Source: Blastobasis lacticolella
Lineage: Eukaryota; Arthropoda; Insecta; Lepidoptera; Blastobasidae
Assembly (NCBI GenBank): GCA_905147135.1
Contig: LR990051.1
Location: 20,179,115 to 20,243,114, forward strand
Length of the DNA: 64,000 bases
Direction of reading: 5' to 3'
The translations under genes were made by a program, and so were the position numbers. Below the pieces are notes generated by a model. That model was not told where the DNA came from and searched no databases. It saw only the letters and a program-made list of their open reading frames with translations. Below are positions 48,296-59,902 of this stretch, in pieces (within the stretch, counting starts at the first letter, position 1; every line of letters starts with the position of its first letter).

Positions 48296-49039
48296 AAATG
48301 CTGCCTGTTTAATATATTAATGTACCTATCCTTTTCATTATAATAAAAAATTATTACTGTCCTCTAGAGGGCATCATATTAAATTTATTGTGAAGTCACA
48401 TAGGCCAACCTGTGGATAATGAAGATACTTCTAACGATAAGTAAATAGGTACCTACTTAGCTTAGAAGTTATGAGACAACAAATAAACATTTATACCTAC
48501 CGGTTACAATCCTCAAAACCCCTTCTTCATGCAAAAGCTAGCACTGCCGATTCACGGTATGTAGGATCGAGAGATCAAAAAGATGATGGTAGGTAAAAGG
48601 GCGTAGGTTTGATTCACTAGACACCTTACCTTTCATTATAATGTCAATATATAATTTTAAGGACAAGTTTAAAAAAATGACAAAATCATCCGTAGCGAAA
48701 TATACTCACAAGTCAGATTTGTTTATATTCGTTACGAGTGGAAATTCGTAGCAAAATATAACATTGCAGGTGGGCTGCCTTGTTCCGTCCCTGCATTTGC
48801 ATTAGTGTGTGTGTTTTAGACATGTGTGACATTTCGTCTCGAATTGAAACTCGGTATGTTCTCTCTGCTTCTGTAGATAAATATTTTTCTCTATGGGCCC
48901 GTATCACTACATTGACAATGTTACGAATAATATCGCTTTGCAATAATCACTGATTATGAATCGTAAGTATGGTTTTTTTAACTAGAATAATTTAAAAAAA
49001 AATACCAGTACTCTAAGAGTCTCTATTTTCAATAATTGC
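48296..49039. other. Intronic stretch, no gene seen
   Basis: AT-rich. Open frames are short and unlike known families. Confidence 0.4.
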
Positions 49040-49770
49040 CCAATAATTGCCTAGGCCACACACTATAGAATATATTGCCACCAAAGCTAACAAAGCTATG
49101 GACTTTGTTATAAGGTCCAGCTCACAGTTTAACATCAACCTGGTTAAAAAACTGTACTGTTCTTTTATCCTATTGTCGAGTATTGTTCTCAAATCTGGAA
49201 TCCGTTATACAAAATAAATAAAATAAATAATCGTGGACAAATTCACACAGCGCCATCTAGCCCCAAACTAAGCAAAGCTTGTACTATGGGCGCTAGCTAA
49301 CTATATATATACTACTTATATATTTTTAATACATACTTGTTATACATAGAACAACCAGACCCGTAACAGAAATTAAAATTCATCATTTAAATTTCTGCCC
49401 AGCCGGGTATCGAACCCGGGACCTCTTTCGTGGCTGACTGGCATGTTGACCACTGAATCACTCAGGTCGTCAATAGGTTAGAGTCTATACACAATGCCAA
49501 TTTCTATCGAAGATAGATTTGCGAGTACCAAGTAGGACCCTAAGACGAACTCCATTATTATGTGTGTCCCTAAGCTCCACAAACTATAGGAAAATCTCAT
49601 TCTTCTGTCATGCACCTGATGCATTGAATAAAATGGCGGACTGTATCCGCCTTGATTTTTTAAATTCAAAATCATATTCATTTAAGGTTACACTCTCTAA
49701 AAATTGGTTTGATTCAGTTCTCTCTTATTTTATTCAGTTCATGATAAGCAACCAATTCAGGGTTTCCTAA
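49040..49770 (+). pseudogene. Non-LTR retrotransposon RT end, split by a SINE
   Basis: Plus-strand text before the SINE reads ATKANKAMDFVIRSSSQFN then LVKKLYCSFILLSSIVL, a post-RT block of CR1/jockey-like elements. After the SINE, RVPSRTLRRTPLLCVSLSS and DALNKMADCIRLDF continue in another frame. Old and broken. Confidence 0.62.
49206..49472 (-). mobile_element. tRNA-derived SINE, copy 3
   Basis: Same family as 5800-6042, with the B-box region GGTTCGATACC (one change) on the minus strand and an ATTT tail at the left end. It is inserted into a non-LTR fragment. Confidence 0.83.
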
Positions 49771-50452
49771 TAGTTAGGCAAGTGTTCACTATATAGAAAA
49801 CATGTAAATGGTCGATTGCGGTCTATTGGGCAAAGTCATGGCGAGTGACCTCAATGAGTGATGAGGTGGTGTGGTTAGCTGGCTTGAGGGACGGAAGGAC
49901 CCGCAATCCGACCTGAGGCCAGCCGCCGTGTTCCACTGCGGTATCCCATGCCTATGCGGTATTCCGGCACGGCGACAAACCAACCTGTCCAACCAACCCG
50001 GCTGCCTTTCGCTGGTGGAAGGCAGTCAGGCCAGGGTTCAGGCCCTCTACAATCAGCGGGCGGAAAATGACACCGTTTAATCTGGACTCCCTGGTCCCCA
50101 AGTTAATTTGCCACGCCTTATCAACCATGTGAAACTTAAATGCCTATGCGGCACCAGGGGCCGCCTACACCAAAACATCAAAAAGGAGGGGAACTGTCTC
50201 TCACGGGCTACATCTGAAATACACCCAACGGTGCACATATTATCAGGTTTGTTACCACGGTTAGTATTGTTTTTAACTCGACCATGACGCATGCAACTGC
50301 AACATGCAACATTCAGTGAACAATCGTCTCAATTACACTAGTAATCTTGTGACACTTTCGAATTAGTTCTGGCATATGTGGTTTATATATTTCGCTTGAT
50401 GGCATACAGCCAGGTGCAAAAATTAAACGAAAACCGGGAATGGGGAGTGTAC
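49771..50452. other. End of intron 6, unassigned GC-richer sequence
   Basis: The part at 49860-50290 is GC-richer than its surroundings, with phrases such as GGTATCCCATGCCTATGCGG, and may be a retrotransposon 5' region. No motif supports a call. Confidence 0.35.
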
Positions 50453-50617
50453 CTTCTGCTGCGCCTCGAAGTAGAGTTCCGCGGCGACGGCGGCGGCGAG
50501 CGAGGGCGGGAACAGCGTCAGCTGCCGCGGCCGAGACACCGCGCGCTGGTGCGACCAGTACATGTGGTAGTACGTCTCCACCTTCCGGTACAGCACCTTC
50601 GGAACCTTCGTGTGTTT
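50453..50617 (-). CDS. Exon 6, C-linker
   Basis: The exon is exactly 55 codons, with acceptor TATATACAG|AAA and donor AAG|GTACAC. The peptide begins KHTKVPKVLYRKVETYYHMY and continues with WSHQRAVSRPRQL and LTLFPPSLAAAVAAEL. This is the C-linker pattern of CNG and HCN channels (KVP/KVS, paired aromatic residues, W, then LP-SL-A-I). It is one of the clearest family signatures in the gene. Confidence 0.88.
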
Positions 50618-51122
50618 CTGTATATACAATTATTTATGACTATCTATTCAATATTACAAATGGCTTGATGGAGCACCGACCTGCGCAAAACTGCGCACAA
50701 GTTATGTGTAGCTCCAACGTTTTAGGTTACCATCTCAAAGAGCATACATATCCTACGCATCTACATATTTAGTCATTTGGAAGCAAAGAAGAACTTAACA
50801 GATCAAAGCAATACTTCACACGGGTCAAAGTCAAGTCAGGCCCCGATTGGAGTAATGCTCTCCTCCTTATGCGGCAGCTCCGGCATACCAGCTTGGTCTT
50901 TTCGACTCTGTCCAAAACCACGCTGTGAATTGTCAACGATATGATGCTCACAATAGCATTGAGGAGTGTTAAAGGAAAATTTCTAAAAAGTTGTGAAATA
51001 TTTCACGGGGCTGTCAAGCTAGTTTTCTTAAGTAAACATAGTTCCCCAAATGGCGGAAATTTGTTTATATTTTTCTGACTTCTATTAAAACGTAGTTAAT
51101 CGCACAGTATTACTCATCCGAC

Positions 51123-51294
51123 CATGTCGACGCGCATGAGCCGCAGCCGGGCGGCGAACCGCTCGGCGGCCAGCGAGTGCACGGAGAACGCCTGCGAGAG
51201 CGCCGCCACGCACAGCATGCGCACCATGAACCCCGTCGTCACGAAGAACAGCGACAGCAGCAACTCCAACAAGGTCTTGGGCTTATAGATCTTC
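51123..51294 (-). CDS. Exon 5, S6 helix and start of C-linker
   Basis: The acceptor is TACGCAG|G and the frame continues from exon 4. A hydrophobic S6 helix (LLELLLSLFFVTTGFMVRML) leads to SLAAERFAARLRLMRVDM, which fits the A' helix of the CNG/HCN C-linker. The donor is ATG|GTCGGA, which matches consensus poorly. The next GT would bring in a TGA codon, and only the chosen site lines RVDM up with the family. GC content is very high. Confidence 0.8.
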
Positions 51295-51354
51295 CTGCGT
51301 ATACCGTATTTACCGTTTAGAATTAGGTGACACGGCTTCATTCTTATTATTCTT

Positions 51355-51880
51355 GAAAGATGATAATCATCTTGGCGTCAATGTCCGGTTGTGCTCTCGC
51401 GCGCGAGCGCTCGAGGTCCACCTTGACCATATTCTTGAATAGTTTTGCCGAGGCTGCTATGGCCACACATCGCATTTACTGTAGCCAAGGTCTACAGCAC
51501 TACAAGCCTTAGTATGATATTCCCGAAGTCCCTCTCCGACCGCGTACAATACCGGAGGTTTGTAGCCAGTAACGAAAGCACAAAAGTTCATCATAAGGTA
51601 TTAGTAGTAAACTACATGCAAATATTAGAACTCACAAAATAATTATTTTTATGTTTTCTTAATAAAGAAATATTGCACACTGTTAAAACGCTTCATATAA
51701 TTCTATAGTGTCTTTATATATAACTGCATAGTAGTCATCAATCATCATCATCGTCCAAGCGGTCAATCCCGGCTTCCTTTCTGCCAGGGTCCGCGTTTCC
51801 AATCTTTTTTCTCTACTTTGCTCGGTCTTCACCATCCACCGGTTTTGTACGCGGCCGAATTCATGCTATCTTACTAGAAA
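51355..51880 (-). repeat. SINE-like piece and non-LTR 3' tail
   Basis: The segment 51360-51440 resembles the body of SINE-like family 2. From 51740 to 51850 the minus strand ends in a GATGATGATGATTGATG tail after AACGCGGACCCTGGCAGAAA, like the 3' end at 53275-53345. Both point to retrotransposed fragments. Confidence 0.55.
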
Positions 51881-51914
51881 GTGTTGTTTGGCCTTTTCAT
51901 GGTCGCCGCACAGA

Positions 51915-52890
51915 TAGTGGAGGCTCTATTGGTCAGAATATGTCCTTAAATTTTTTTAAAGAGCTATGAGCTTCGCCACATTTATTCCTTAAGTAATTCT
52001 AAGCATTTCTAGTGCGGGTCCCATGAAAAATAATGCTGCTGCCAGGGGCGCGGGTACGAGTATAAAGGACCCGGAGGGGTCCTTTATTTAGTTTCTTTAT
52101 ACCCACCATATTTTTAAAATATCTGTAAGTTTCCCGCTGGCTACTACAGCATTGGTATCATTTTCGTATAAAATAAAGATGTAGAATTCAATGCCGGTAT
52201 TTATTTTAATCATTTTCATAGTAATAATTTAAATAAATCGTATAAAAGTAAAAAGTTGTCAATTTTTTTCTGCTTTGAGAGCTAATAACATTTAAACAAC
52301 AGAAAAATATAACAAACACGAAATACTATAATAAAGCGAATTTTATGCCAATCCTAAAAATATAAACTTCAAGAACCTCTTGCAACTAAAAATTGGTAAA
52401 TAAAAGTCTGTAACGTCGCGGTGGTGACAATTCCCTCTAAGAGGCGATTTACCTATTTAGAAATTGGTCTGTATTATCAAGCTTCAATGGTATGTTTGAT
52501 ATAATTTTCAAATAAATAGAAGATGCAGAATCTATTTCTGGTATTTATGTTTATCATTTTCATAGTAATTTTTTTAATAAATCGTAGATAAGTAAAAAGT
52601 AAGGATCATTCCCGTTGTCCCACGAATGCTTTCCCCCGAATGGGGGACAACGGGAATTTTAGTTTCGTTTTACTGCTTTAAGAGCTAATAACTCTTATAT
52701 AACGAACTATAGCAGAAACAAATAACGAACAAAAATACCCTTATAAAGCATATTTTATGCTGGTTCTAACAATATAAACTTCATGAACCTCTTGGTACAA
52801 ATAGTTGGTAAAAAAATTCAGTAAACTTGCAATTGTGACAACTCCCGCTAGGAGACGATTTACCTAACTTACAAATTGGTCTGAATAATT
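51915..52890 (+). repeat. Left arm of a large inverted repeat, with two tandem units
   Basis: The arm holds an outer segment (51915-52080) and two related units of about 400 bp (about 52080-52495 and 52500-52890). Each unit includes a TTTGAGAGCTAATAACATTT-like core and a GACAATTCCCTCTAAGAGGC-like end. The arm matches 55060-55812 in inverted orientation. Unit 2 has an extra hairpin insert. Confidence 0.85.
52612..52661. repeat. 50-bp near-perfect palindromic insert
   Basis: ATTCCCGTTGTCCC and GGGACAACGGGAAT form a 14-bp stem around a short loop that itself has CCCCC and GGGGG. The insert is absent from the matching place in the neighbouring unit. Confidence 0.85.
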
Positions 52891-52924
52891 TTTTTCATTC
52901 TATTATATATAGCAAGACTACCAT

Positions 52925-53130
52925 CTGAGCTACGTGCCGTGCTACCAGAGGAACCTGACCAGATTGGATCATGGTTACACATTCCTAAACCATGATCTAA
53001 TCAGGTCAGGGTACACTGGGATGTTTTCCCTCACCGTAAGAGCATCAGTTAGCATTCCACTAATGTACTCAGAAAAGAGTTATTGGTACATGGCCGCAGT
53101 GGAATTCGGACCCGACACCTCTCGCTTACG
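52925..53130 (-). repeat. SINE-like family 2, copy 3
   Basis: It shares GAACCTGACCAGATTNNATCATGGTTA and the later TATTGGTACATGGC phrase with 34690-34990. The head end near 53100 is diverged. It lies between the arms of the large inverted repeat. Confidence 0.6.
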
Positions 53131-53274
53131 AGTTTATAGTTTCTAATAATTTTACCTTTAATATACATGGAGTTGGAACTAAAATCTGTAACCTCGCTGT
53201 GGTGGCGAGTCTTACTAGGAGGCGGTATACTTCGTGCGCCATCAGAGCTTTTGAGTACGATAATGCAGCCATGA

Positions 53275-54200
53275 ACTATCATCATCGTCCTAGCGAGTTA
53301 CCCCGGTTTCTGCCAGGGTTCGCTTTCCCACTTTTTCGGCCTCCTCGCAGCCCTTGCGGTCTTTATTGTAAGCTCTCGCAACATTTTCATTTCGTTGGCG
53401 TAGTATTCGCGGAAATGGTTCATTAGCGCGGTAGCCATAGAGGCCTAACAACAGGCCTAATATTATGCTCTCGTATGTAAGCTCTGGGAGCTTGATCGGG
53501 ATTGTAGTGTCACAGGAGATTTGGCCTAAGCATCAGAAATACGGGACTTGACATCGGAGCCGATGTCACCGGACTCGTGGAACACAGATCCGATGATCAT
53601 CAATTTATCTGTTTTATTGACAGCTTCGTTCCCTTTACGGATGGTTTCAAGATCCGCTCTGTTTTGGCGATATTCAGCTTCAATCCATTGTTTTCTAGCA
53701 CTTCCTTAAACATCTTTACCCTAGTTTTAAGATCCTGTCTAAGCCTGCTCGCAAGTGTGATATCATCAGCGTATTCCATGAGTCATAGAAGCGTGTCTGG
53801 AATTTCAGCTGAGAGAACATCGAGCATAACGCAATAGAAGTACAGACAATGGACTGAACTCTGGTGAATACATACGGCAATCGGGGAGAGACACGGCCTC
53901 AGTGTTGGCATACATGACCTGGATATTCTAATGTTCGCCTCCGGCACAGATTTTGATCCACTGTCAAATGCTCTTTCCAGATCAAGAAATGCAGAGGTTG
54001 ATTTCTACTGCAGTAGGCGTCCTGGACGGTTCTCAGGGCAAATATTGGATCAATGGTGCCATAGATCGGCCTAAACCTGAATTGGCAAGGAGCATTCCTG
54101 GCAAACTCTATGGTCTTAAGTACGTTCGAGAACTATGTATAGCTTATAAGTTGTATAGTTGCCGATCTCCTAGTGCAAACATTTAGCGTACCTGATTTGA
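53275..54200 (-). pseudogene. Non-LTR reverse transcriptase fragment
   Basis: The minus strand reads LMEYADDITLASRLRQDLKT, then VKMFKEVLENNGLKLNIAKT. YADD is the RT catalytic block and the following helix is the usual K-T-E region. The upstream part (higher coordinates) is frameshifted, and downstream the element ends in a GATGATG tail near 53275. Confidence 0.8.
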
Positions 54201-55059
54201 GCGGAACTGATTTGAAAACTGAAACTTTTCCACCATTATTTTAGCTTAGCGCTATGCTCCCAGCACATCTTTTAGAGAGGAGTTAGTTCGCTGCAATTTC
54301 ATGGCACATGCCTTTTTGACCGTGATTGCTTGCTGCACCCCACAATTCCAGCACCCCGTGCCTTTGTCAATTCTTTGGCCGCCTCGAACACATCGAAATG
54401 AAGTTCGTTTGAATTTGAGTGGACTTATGGAAATTGCGCTAGAGCTGAGAAAGAGAGTGGTTTCAGCCTTTGCGCTCCAATGGAGGCATTCGGCTGCCTC
54501 CATAAACTCCTGGCTCTTGCTTTTTAAAGTCCACTACTTAATGAGTTGCGGATTCAAAACACGACACGTAAGGTTATGCAATAGACCGTCTACTACTTAC
54601 CTACCAGGAAGTACATGACAAGGGCTCGGTGCTATGTGTTAGGAGGCACTCTCCTTAGATCACTTTTCAATTAGATACATAGGACGTCGCTACCCTTGTT
54701 GGTGGAAGTATAGAAAAAATCATTTGCATTCATTATCGATCTGACTTGCCAGACATTGCAAGTGTGTGCCCGTAACTTACTTACTTTCAGAATGTAAAAA
54801 TTTTTGCAACTGCTTTAAATGAAAATTAATGCGAAAAGAATTCTTCCTTTTTCTTTTCTTGTGCCGGAAATTGTGACAATTATTTAAAGGTACTTTATAT
54901 ATACTTAGGTTAAAGTTTACAGTCAATTGATATGAACATGATGATCTAAATTTGTGTCTTAAATATTAGTGTTATCGTACTTTCAGAAGCTCCCTGAGCT
55001 AGGCCGTAGTCTGCTTCCTAGCCCGAGTCCCCACCATTGCGAAGATACAGATTGATTTA

Positions 55060-55812
55060 CATACTTTTTATAAAAGTTGGTTAGTTGGAGGTTGTTTAAG
55101 TTATCGCTGAGCTTTTAAAAAGTTAGCTTATAGATTAAAAAATTAGTCAGTTTAAAAAATAATAGTAAATTTTTCACGTTTCTACGATTTATTTGAAAAA
55201 ATATTATGAACATGATTAAGATAATACCAGAAATTAATTCTGCATATTCTATATATATATAAATATTACCAAACTTACCATAGTAGCTTGATAATACAGA
55301 CCAATTTGTAAATAGGTAAATCGCCTCTTAGAGGGAATTGTCACCACCGCGACGTTACAGAATTCTTGTACCAACTTTTAGTTGCAATAGGTTCTTGAAG
55401 TTTATATTTTTAGAATCGGCATAAAACACGCTTCTTTTCTGTTGTTTAAAAGTTATTAGCTATCAAAGCAGAAAAAAAAATTGTTAAGTTTTTGCTTTTA
55501 TACGATTTATTCAAAATATTACTATTAAAATGATTGTAATAAATACCGACAATGAATTTCACATCTTTATTTTATACGAAAATGATACCAAACTTGCTGT
55601 AGTAGAAAGCAGGAAACTTACAGATTTTTTTTAAATATGGTGGTCGGAGGGATCCTTTATACCCCCCTCAACCCTGGTAGCAGCATTCTTTTCGTGGGGC
55701 CCGCACTAGAAATGCTTAGAATTACTTAAGGAATAAATATGGTGAAGCCCATAGCTCTATAATTTTTTTTAAGTTTCTGTATGGGAGCGATCCAATAAGA
55801 GCCTCGACTACA
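55060..55812 (-). repeat. Right arm of the large inverted repeat
   Basis: On the reverse strand the order of blocks is the same as in the left arm: the outer segment with GAGGCTCT-TATTGG, then a unit ending at about 55310, then a partial second unit (55060-55300). Divergence from the left arm is modest, so pairing over several hundred bases is possible. Confidence 0.85.
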
Positions 55813-56831
55813 TTGATTTATTACTAACCGTAGATAGCGCATGAACGCTTGAAACTGGACTGCTTAATCGCTAGTCAAGCAGTCCTTTTCCGTAGTCCGT
55901 CATTAGCCGTCGGCACGTAAGCATGCCCAAGTGCGCGTTCAAAATGTTGTCGAAACAATAGCCTTAAACGACGAAAAAAGGATGGGATTTCATATTTTGC
56001 GTGAATAAACACATTATACATCTTTTCAAGCATAAATATAGCGATTTACACATAAAAAACCATCCAAAGTAATTATTTTAATCATAAACATATTGTCAGT
56101 GTCAGCCATCACGTCAGTTGTCTCATTCATGCGCATGCGTTAAAGCGAAAACAAATTGCACACAAAAAGAAATGAAGTCGCAGCATTATTCACAGCGCAA
56201 AAGCCATTTTGAGCTTTATGAGTATGAAAAAAGTTGATATTTGGTAAATACGATATTGTACGTAATGACATTTTGATTCGGGCGTGCGTATTTACCTAAA
56301 AAATTGCTACGTACAAATGTATAGTCAATTAGGCGACAGATTTCAAGCGCATTTTTGTATGAAGTGCTTTATCTACGGTTGGTAGTAGATCAATGCTCGA
56401 CTAAGAGAACCCCACGATCATAAAGATTTTATGTCATATCATCAACTGCTCATAACCGGCTAATGATTAGCGGAGTTCTGACTTAATCTCTATGCCTGGC
56501 AGTCGTAGTGATTAAAATAAGTTTTTCTGGTCTGCGGAGTTTCTGGCCAATTAGCCTCTTAGACATTATATTCGCCATGTACCGCATGTGACGTCCTAAC
56601 GCCGGTGTCGCCCATTCATTTAGTACCTAGAGTAATGAAACGGCCAAGCCAAATTGAGGAAATCTTTGTCTGAAGGATGGAATATCTGAAAGTACTGAAA
56701 ATATTTCAGATATTTTGTCACTAAGAGGAAGTTACAGTAATCCCGAGTGACAAAGAGGTTCTTTCCATCCCGCAAGTAACCACTAGGTAGCTATTAAATA
56801 TAGAGTAACGGTTGAAACAAAATAATATTAC
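55813..56831. other. Intronic stretch with a small hairpin
   Basis: GGACTGCTT and AAGCAGTCC at 55857-55885 form a 9-bp stem with an 11-base loop. No gene was recognised between here and exon 4. Confidence 0.45.
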
Positions 56832-56929
56832 ACCATCATCAGATAGTCCCAATTGACATAAATTCCGTAGTAGTGCAATCGTTCGATGTGATTACTATGG
56901 TAGTCTAGGTCAAGTGTGTCTTGCATGAA
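56832..56929 (-). CDS. Exon 4, pore-like loop of unit 1
   Basis: The acceptor is TTTTTCAG|TTC and the donor ATGGT|GTAATA; two leftover bases complete a valine codon with exon 5. The peptide ends LHYYGIYVNWDYLMMV. Aligned by eye with the CNG pore pattern YSLYWSTLTLTTIG, the tyrosines match but the filter position reads MMVK, with lysine from exon 5 where the family has glycine. A second possible donor three bases earlier would break the frame. Confidence 0.75.
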
Positions 56930-56954
56930 CTGAAAAATAATTTCATATATTAAA

Positions 56955-57400
56955 AAAACGGCCAAGTCGTATCGGGCTACGCAGAGTGTAGGGTTCCGTA
57001 GTAGCCTGTCAATAGGCATCCTTAAAAAATTACAAATGCACCTATCTCCTATACAACTTTCTAAGTTTATAAGTTGGTTGACTTTTTATATAACTACAAA
57101 ATTACGGTTTTCAGATTTATTTCTTTACTTGTGTTATATGGCATTGCTTCTTGCCAAATTTCATGATTCTAGGTCAACGTGACGTACCCTATAGGTTTTG
57201 ATTGCCTTGCGAACGTCAAAATATGCAGCATAAACGGAACATAAACGGCTGTATCTTTTGATTGCGTTGAGTTAGAACTTTGATTTTAACACTGCTCCAA
57301 GAGATTGTAGACTTTGCGCGTTCCTGAGAGAAAGGGCCGAGACAGACGGACGGATGGACAACAAGAACCCTAAAAAGACTGTTACTATTTCATGTATTTT
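56955..57400. repeat. Dispersed insect-type repeat in intron 3
   Basis: It begins near ACGGCCAAGTCGTATCGGG, includes GTAGGGTTCCGTAGT, and ends near GACAGACGGACGGATGGAC. I recognise this arrangement as a common lepidopteran intron repeat; a database match was not available. Confidence 0.5.
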
Positions 57401-57664
57401 TATAATATAATTAGGGAAACCTCAACCGATACAAGTTTAAACCATGGTCATCATTGTTAAACGCGGACCAGCTCTCCATGGCAATGTCGAACGTTGTCCT
57501 GCTCTGTCTGGCATTGCAGGACGTGGGCTGGCTTAAAGGCGACTAATAATCTCAATGTGTGTTTCCATCCTGGACACTCCTGGCCTGTATGACGCTTGTC
57601 AATTATTTTAAATTGTCCTAATCAATGACTCGTTTAAAAACTTGTTTTGAATTACTGTGAAATA

Positions 57665-57895
57665 CATTCATCAACATCATTACAGCCCACAACACTCCAC
57701 TGCAGGACTAAAGGCCTCGCCCACGAAAGGGGAGGCTTTTGCTTGCCAAAATCTCCACGCTTGACAGGCGGGTTGCAGATCGCAGTGTTATAAATATAAC
57801 AATGGAAAACGCCAGCCCACGGAGACTCTAGATCTCACTCAGTGACACTCACGAGTGAGAGGGGTTGGTGCTACTCTGCCGGACACCACACGGTG
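57665..57895 (-). repeat. Non-LTR 3' end, copy 2 with GAT-type tail
   Basis: Inverted homologue of 32520-32790, with its tail toward 57665. Confidence 0.62.
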
Positions 57896-57930
57896 AAATA
57901 CATTACATTCAATTAAATGGTCATACTTAC

Positions 57931-58046
57931 CTCGTCTGCTATGACAAAAACTACTATCAGTAGCAATCTGGCTATCACCGCATAGAAATAGTACTTTATC
58001 AATAAACCGGTCTTGCTCCCGTCCATGTAATGCGTCATCTGGCCAA
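57931..58046 (-). CDS. Exon 3, hydrophobic helix of unit 1
   Basis: The acceptor is ATGTTTCAG|TT and the donor is the full consensus GAG|GTAAGT. The frame fits the one base left by exon 2. The peptide FGQMTHYMDGSKTG is followed by a long hydrophobic helix (YFYAVIARLLLIVVFVIADE). In a normal channel S3 and S4 should lie near here, but no arginine-repeat voltage sensor is seen. Either unit 1 lacks it or a small exon has been missed. Confidence 0.75.
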
Positions 58047-59616
58047 CTGAAACATTGTGTGAGTCACTGAAACTTATTAAGAATTACATACACATTTCAA
58101 CACACTTAGAATAATACAAAATAAAATCAAAACAACAAAAATCAAATTACATAATTTTTCCAACTAAACAACTTGGCATTGCCGTGCTGTTGTCCTCCCG
58201 GTCGATAAAAGGACCTCACTCAGCATGAACCGAGGCCAAAGCCGCGGCGCTGGTCTTCCGCGGGTCCAGCGGAGTAAGGTCCGAACCGCTACCCCTACCA
58301 GTGCGTTTTTGCTATGTGTAACAGTAAATTTTAATAGATAAAATAGTAGTAAATGATAATAATACATAATAGATAAATAAATGTTGAATGTTGATTTGTT
58401 GAAATCAAGTTTCATCGAATTTAATCTAATCGAGATGGTAGTTGTCGTTATTAGACGTTTAGCGTATAACTTTGTAGAATAGGAGGCGGAGTCTATGCTG
58501 ACGCTACTCCTGTCGTTAGAGAAAATATTTGTAAAAAAGTACTAACTTAAATATCCCAACGGTCTATGTAGTCTCATAAGTAGACAAAATAAATGAATTT
58601 CAAAAGCTGTATCTTCTGGTAGTTCATCCGCAAAATGGTGAGTGAATGACGTCAAGTCCACAACAAAGGAAACTAAAAACATAGTATTTAAAAATTAATC
58701 ATATTATTCTAACGCTTACTTAAGAGGCCTCTTCCAAAGGCAACCTCAAGCTCCAAATTTTACCTCCTGAGTGTCTGGAATTTCAGTTGAGAGAAGTTCA
58801 GTTCAGTAATCGAGAAGGGATTAGTATGTCTTACGATAGTCTTTACAGACCGTTGTTGTTGGTATACATGTCCTGAATAATGTCCAATGTGCATCTCGCA
58901 CACAGATTATTATTATTATTATAGATTTCGAACTGCGAGCCCACCATATTCTCGGGGGCATCGCAAAGTATAAACAAAGTCGCTTCCCGCCATCTGTCCC
59001 TATGTATCTATGGATGTATCTGTGTATGTGTCTATGTACGGCATGATATTAAATTACTCAACGGATTTTAATACGGTTTTCAACAATATGTAAAATCTAA
59101 CTTGAATAGATAATATTTGAACTTGAACTTTGAACCCGTTCTATGAAAAGCCGATTCGCTAAAGCCCCGCCCGTCTGCCACATGCAGATTAGATGGGCTT
59201 CTATTGGAACCGCGGGGTGGTGGTGGAGCCCCCATATCTTATGTGAGACTCTATTTACCGTATGGTAATCAACCATACTAGCAATTGAAAACAAGTGCTT
59301 ATTTAAGTTAGGAAGATAAACCAAAGACGTCTAGTAGATGGACATTCGTACATTGACCTGTCTCTGTTGCTCTCGCGTAAATATATTTGCATCACGCTCG
59401 CATAGAGTCGCGTCCTTGAATCTCGCGACAGAAAATTTTCACCATACGGGTACGGAACCATAAAACCACCGACGTTCGATTACACACATAGGTACGAGTG
59501 TACAGCTGTATAGTGTTGAGCCACAGTCTAATCTAAACATTAGCCAATAACTAAATCTAAAGGTGAGATTGGGCACTCCCAGAATTTTCGGTCCCTATTA
59601 GAAACAAATTCCTTAC
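58047..59616. other. Intron 2, mixed repeats
   Basis: A GC-rich piece at 58160-58310 and a piece at 59100-59320 look like retrotransposed tails but carry no clear motif. A degraded copy of the short Helitron-like family lies at about 58965-59090. No exon in phase was found, but one cannot be excluded given the missing S3-S4 of unit 1. Confidence 0.4.
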
Positions 59617-59902
59617 ACAAGAAGTTCCTTTCGAAACGTATGTCGTTCAAGTTTTTCTCGTAGGTGCGTATCATGAAGTTGTTTAGGCGAGCGAGGGACG
59701 TGAGCGCGTACAGCGCCTCGTAGACTGTGACGATCGCTTTGACGTAGATCGCCAAGGCGTTGCTGGAGCTCAGCTCGGCGAGCGCGCCCACGTACGCCAC
59801 CACCGTGGACACGCACATCACGCGGTGCAGCGGCACGTCCTCCGGCAGCGACTTGAACAGCCGCCACAGGTACTTCACCGTTATGTAGTTCGGGTGGTCC
59901 GG
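59617..59902 (-). CDS. Exon 2, first membrane helices of unit 1
   Basis: The acceptor is TTTGCAG|CCG and the donor GT|GTAAGG; the length of 286 nt leaves one base over. The 95 residues begin PDHPNYITVKYLWRLFK. Two hydrophobic stretches follow (around VSTVVAYVGALAEL and AIVTVYEALYALTSL), read as S1 and S2, and then a charged segment ending ERNFL. GC content is far above the surrounding intron. The helix assignment is inference from hydrophobicity and from the order of later domains. Confidence 0.75.
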
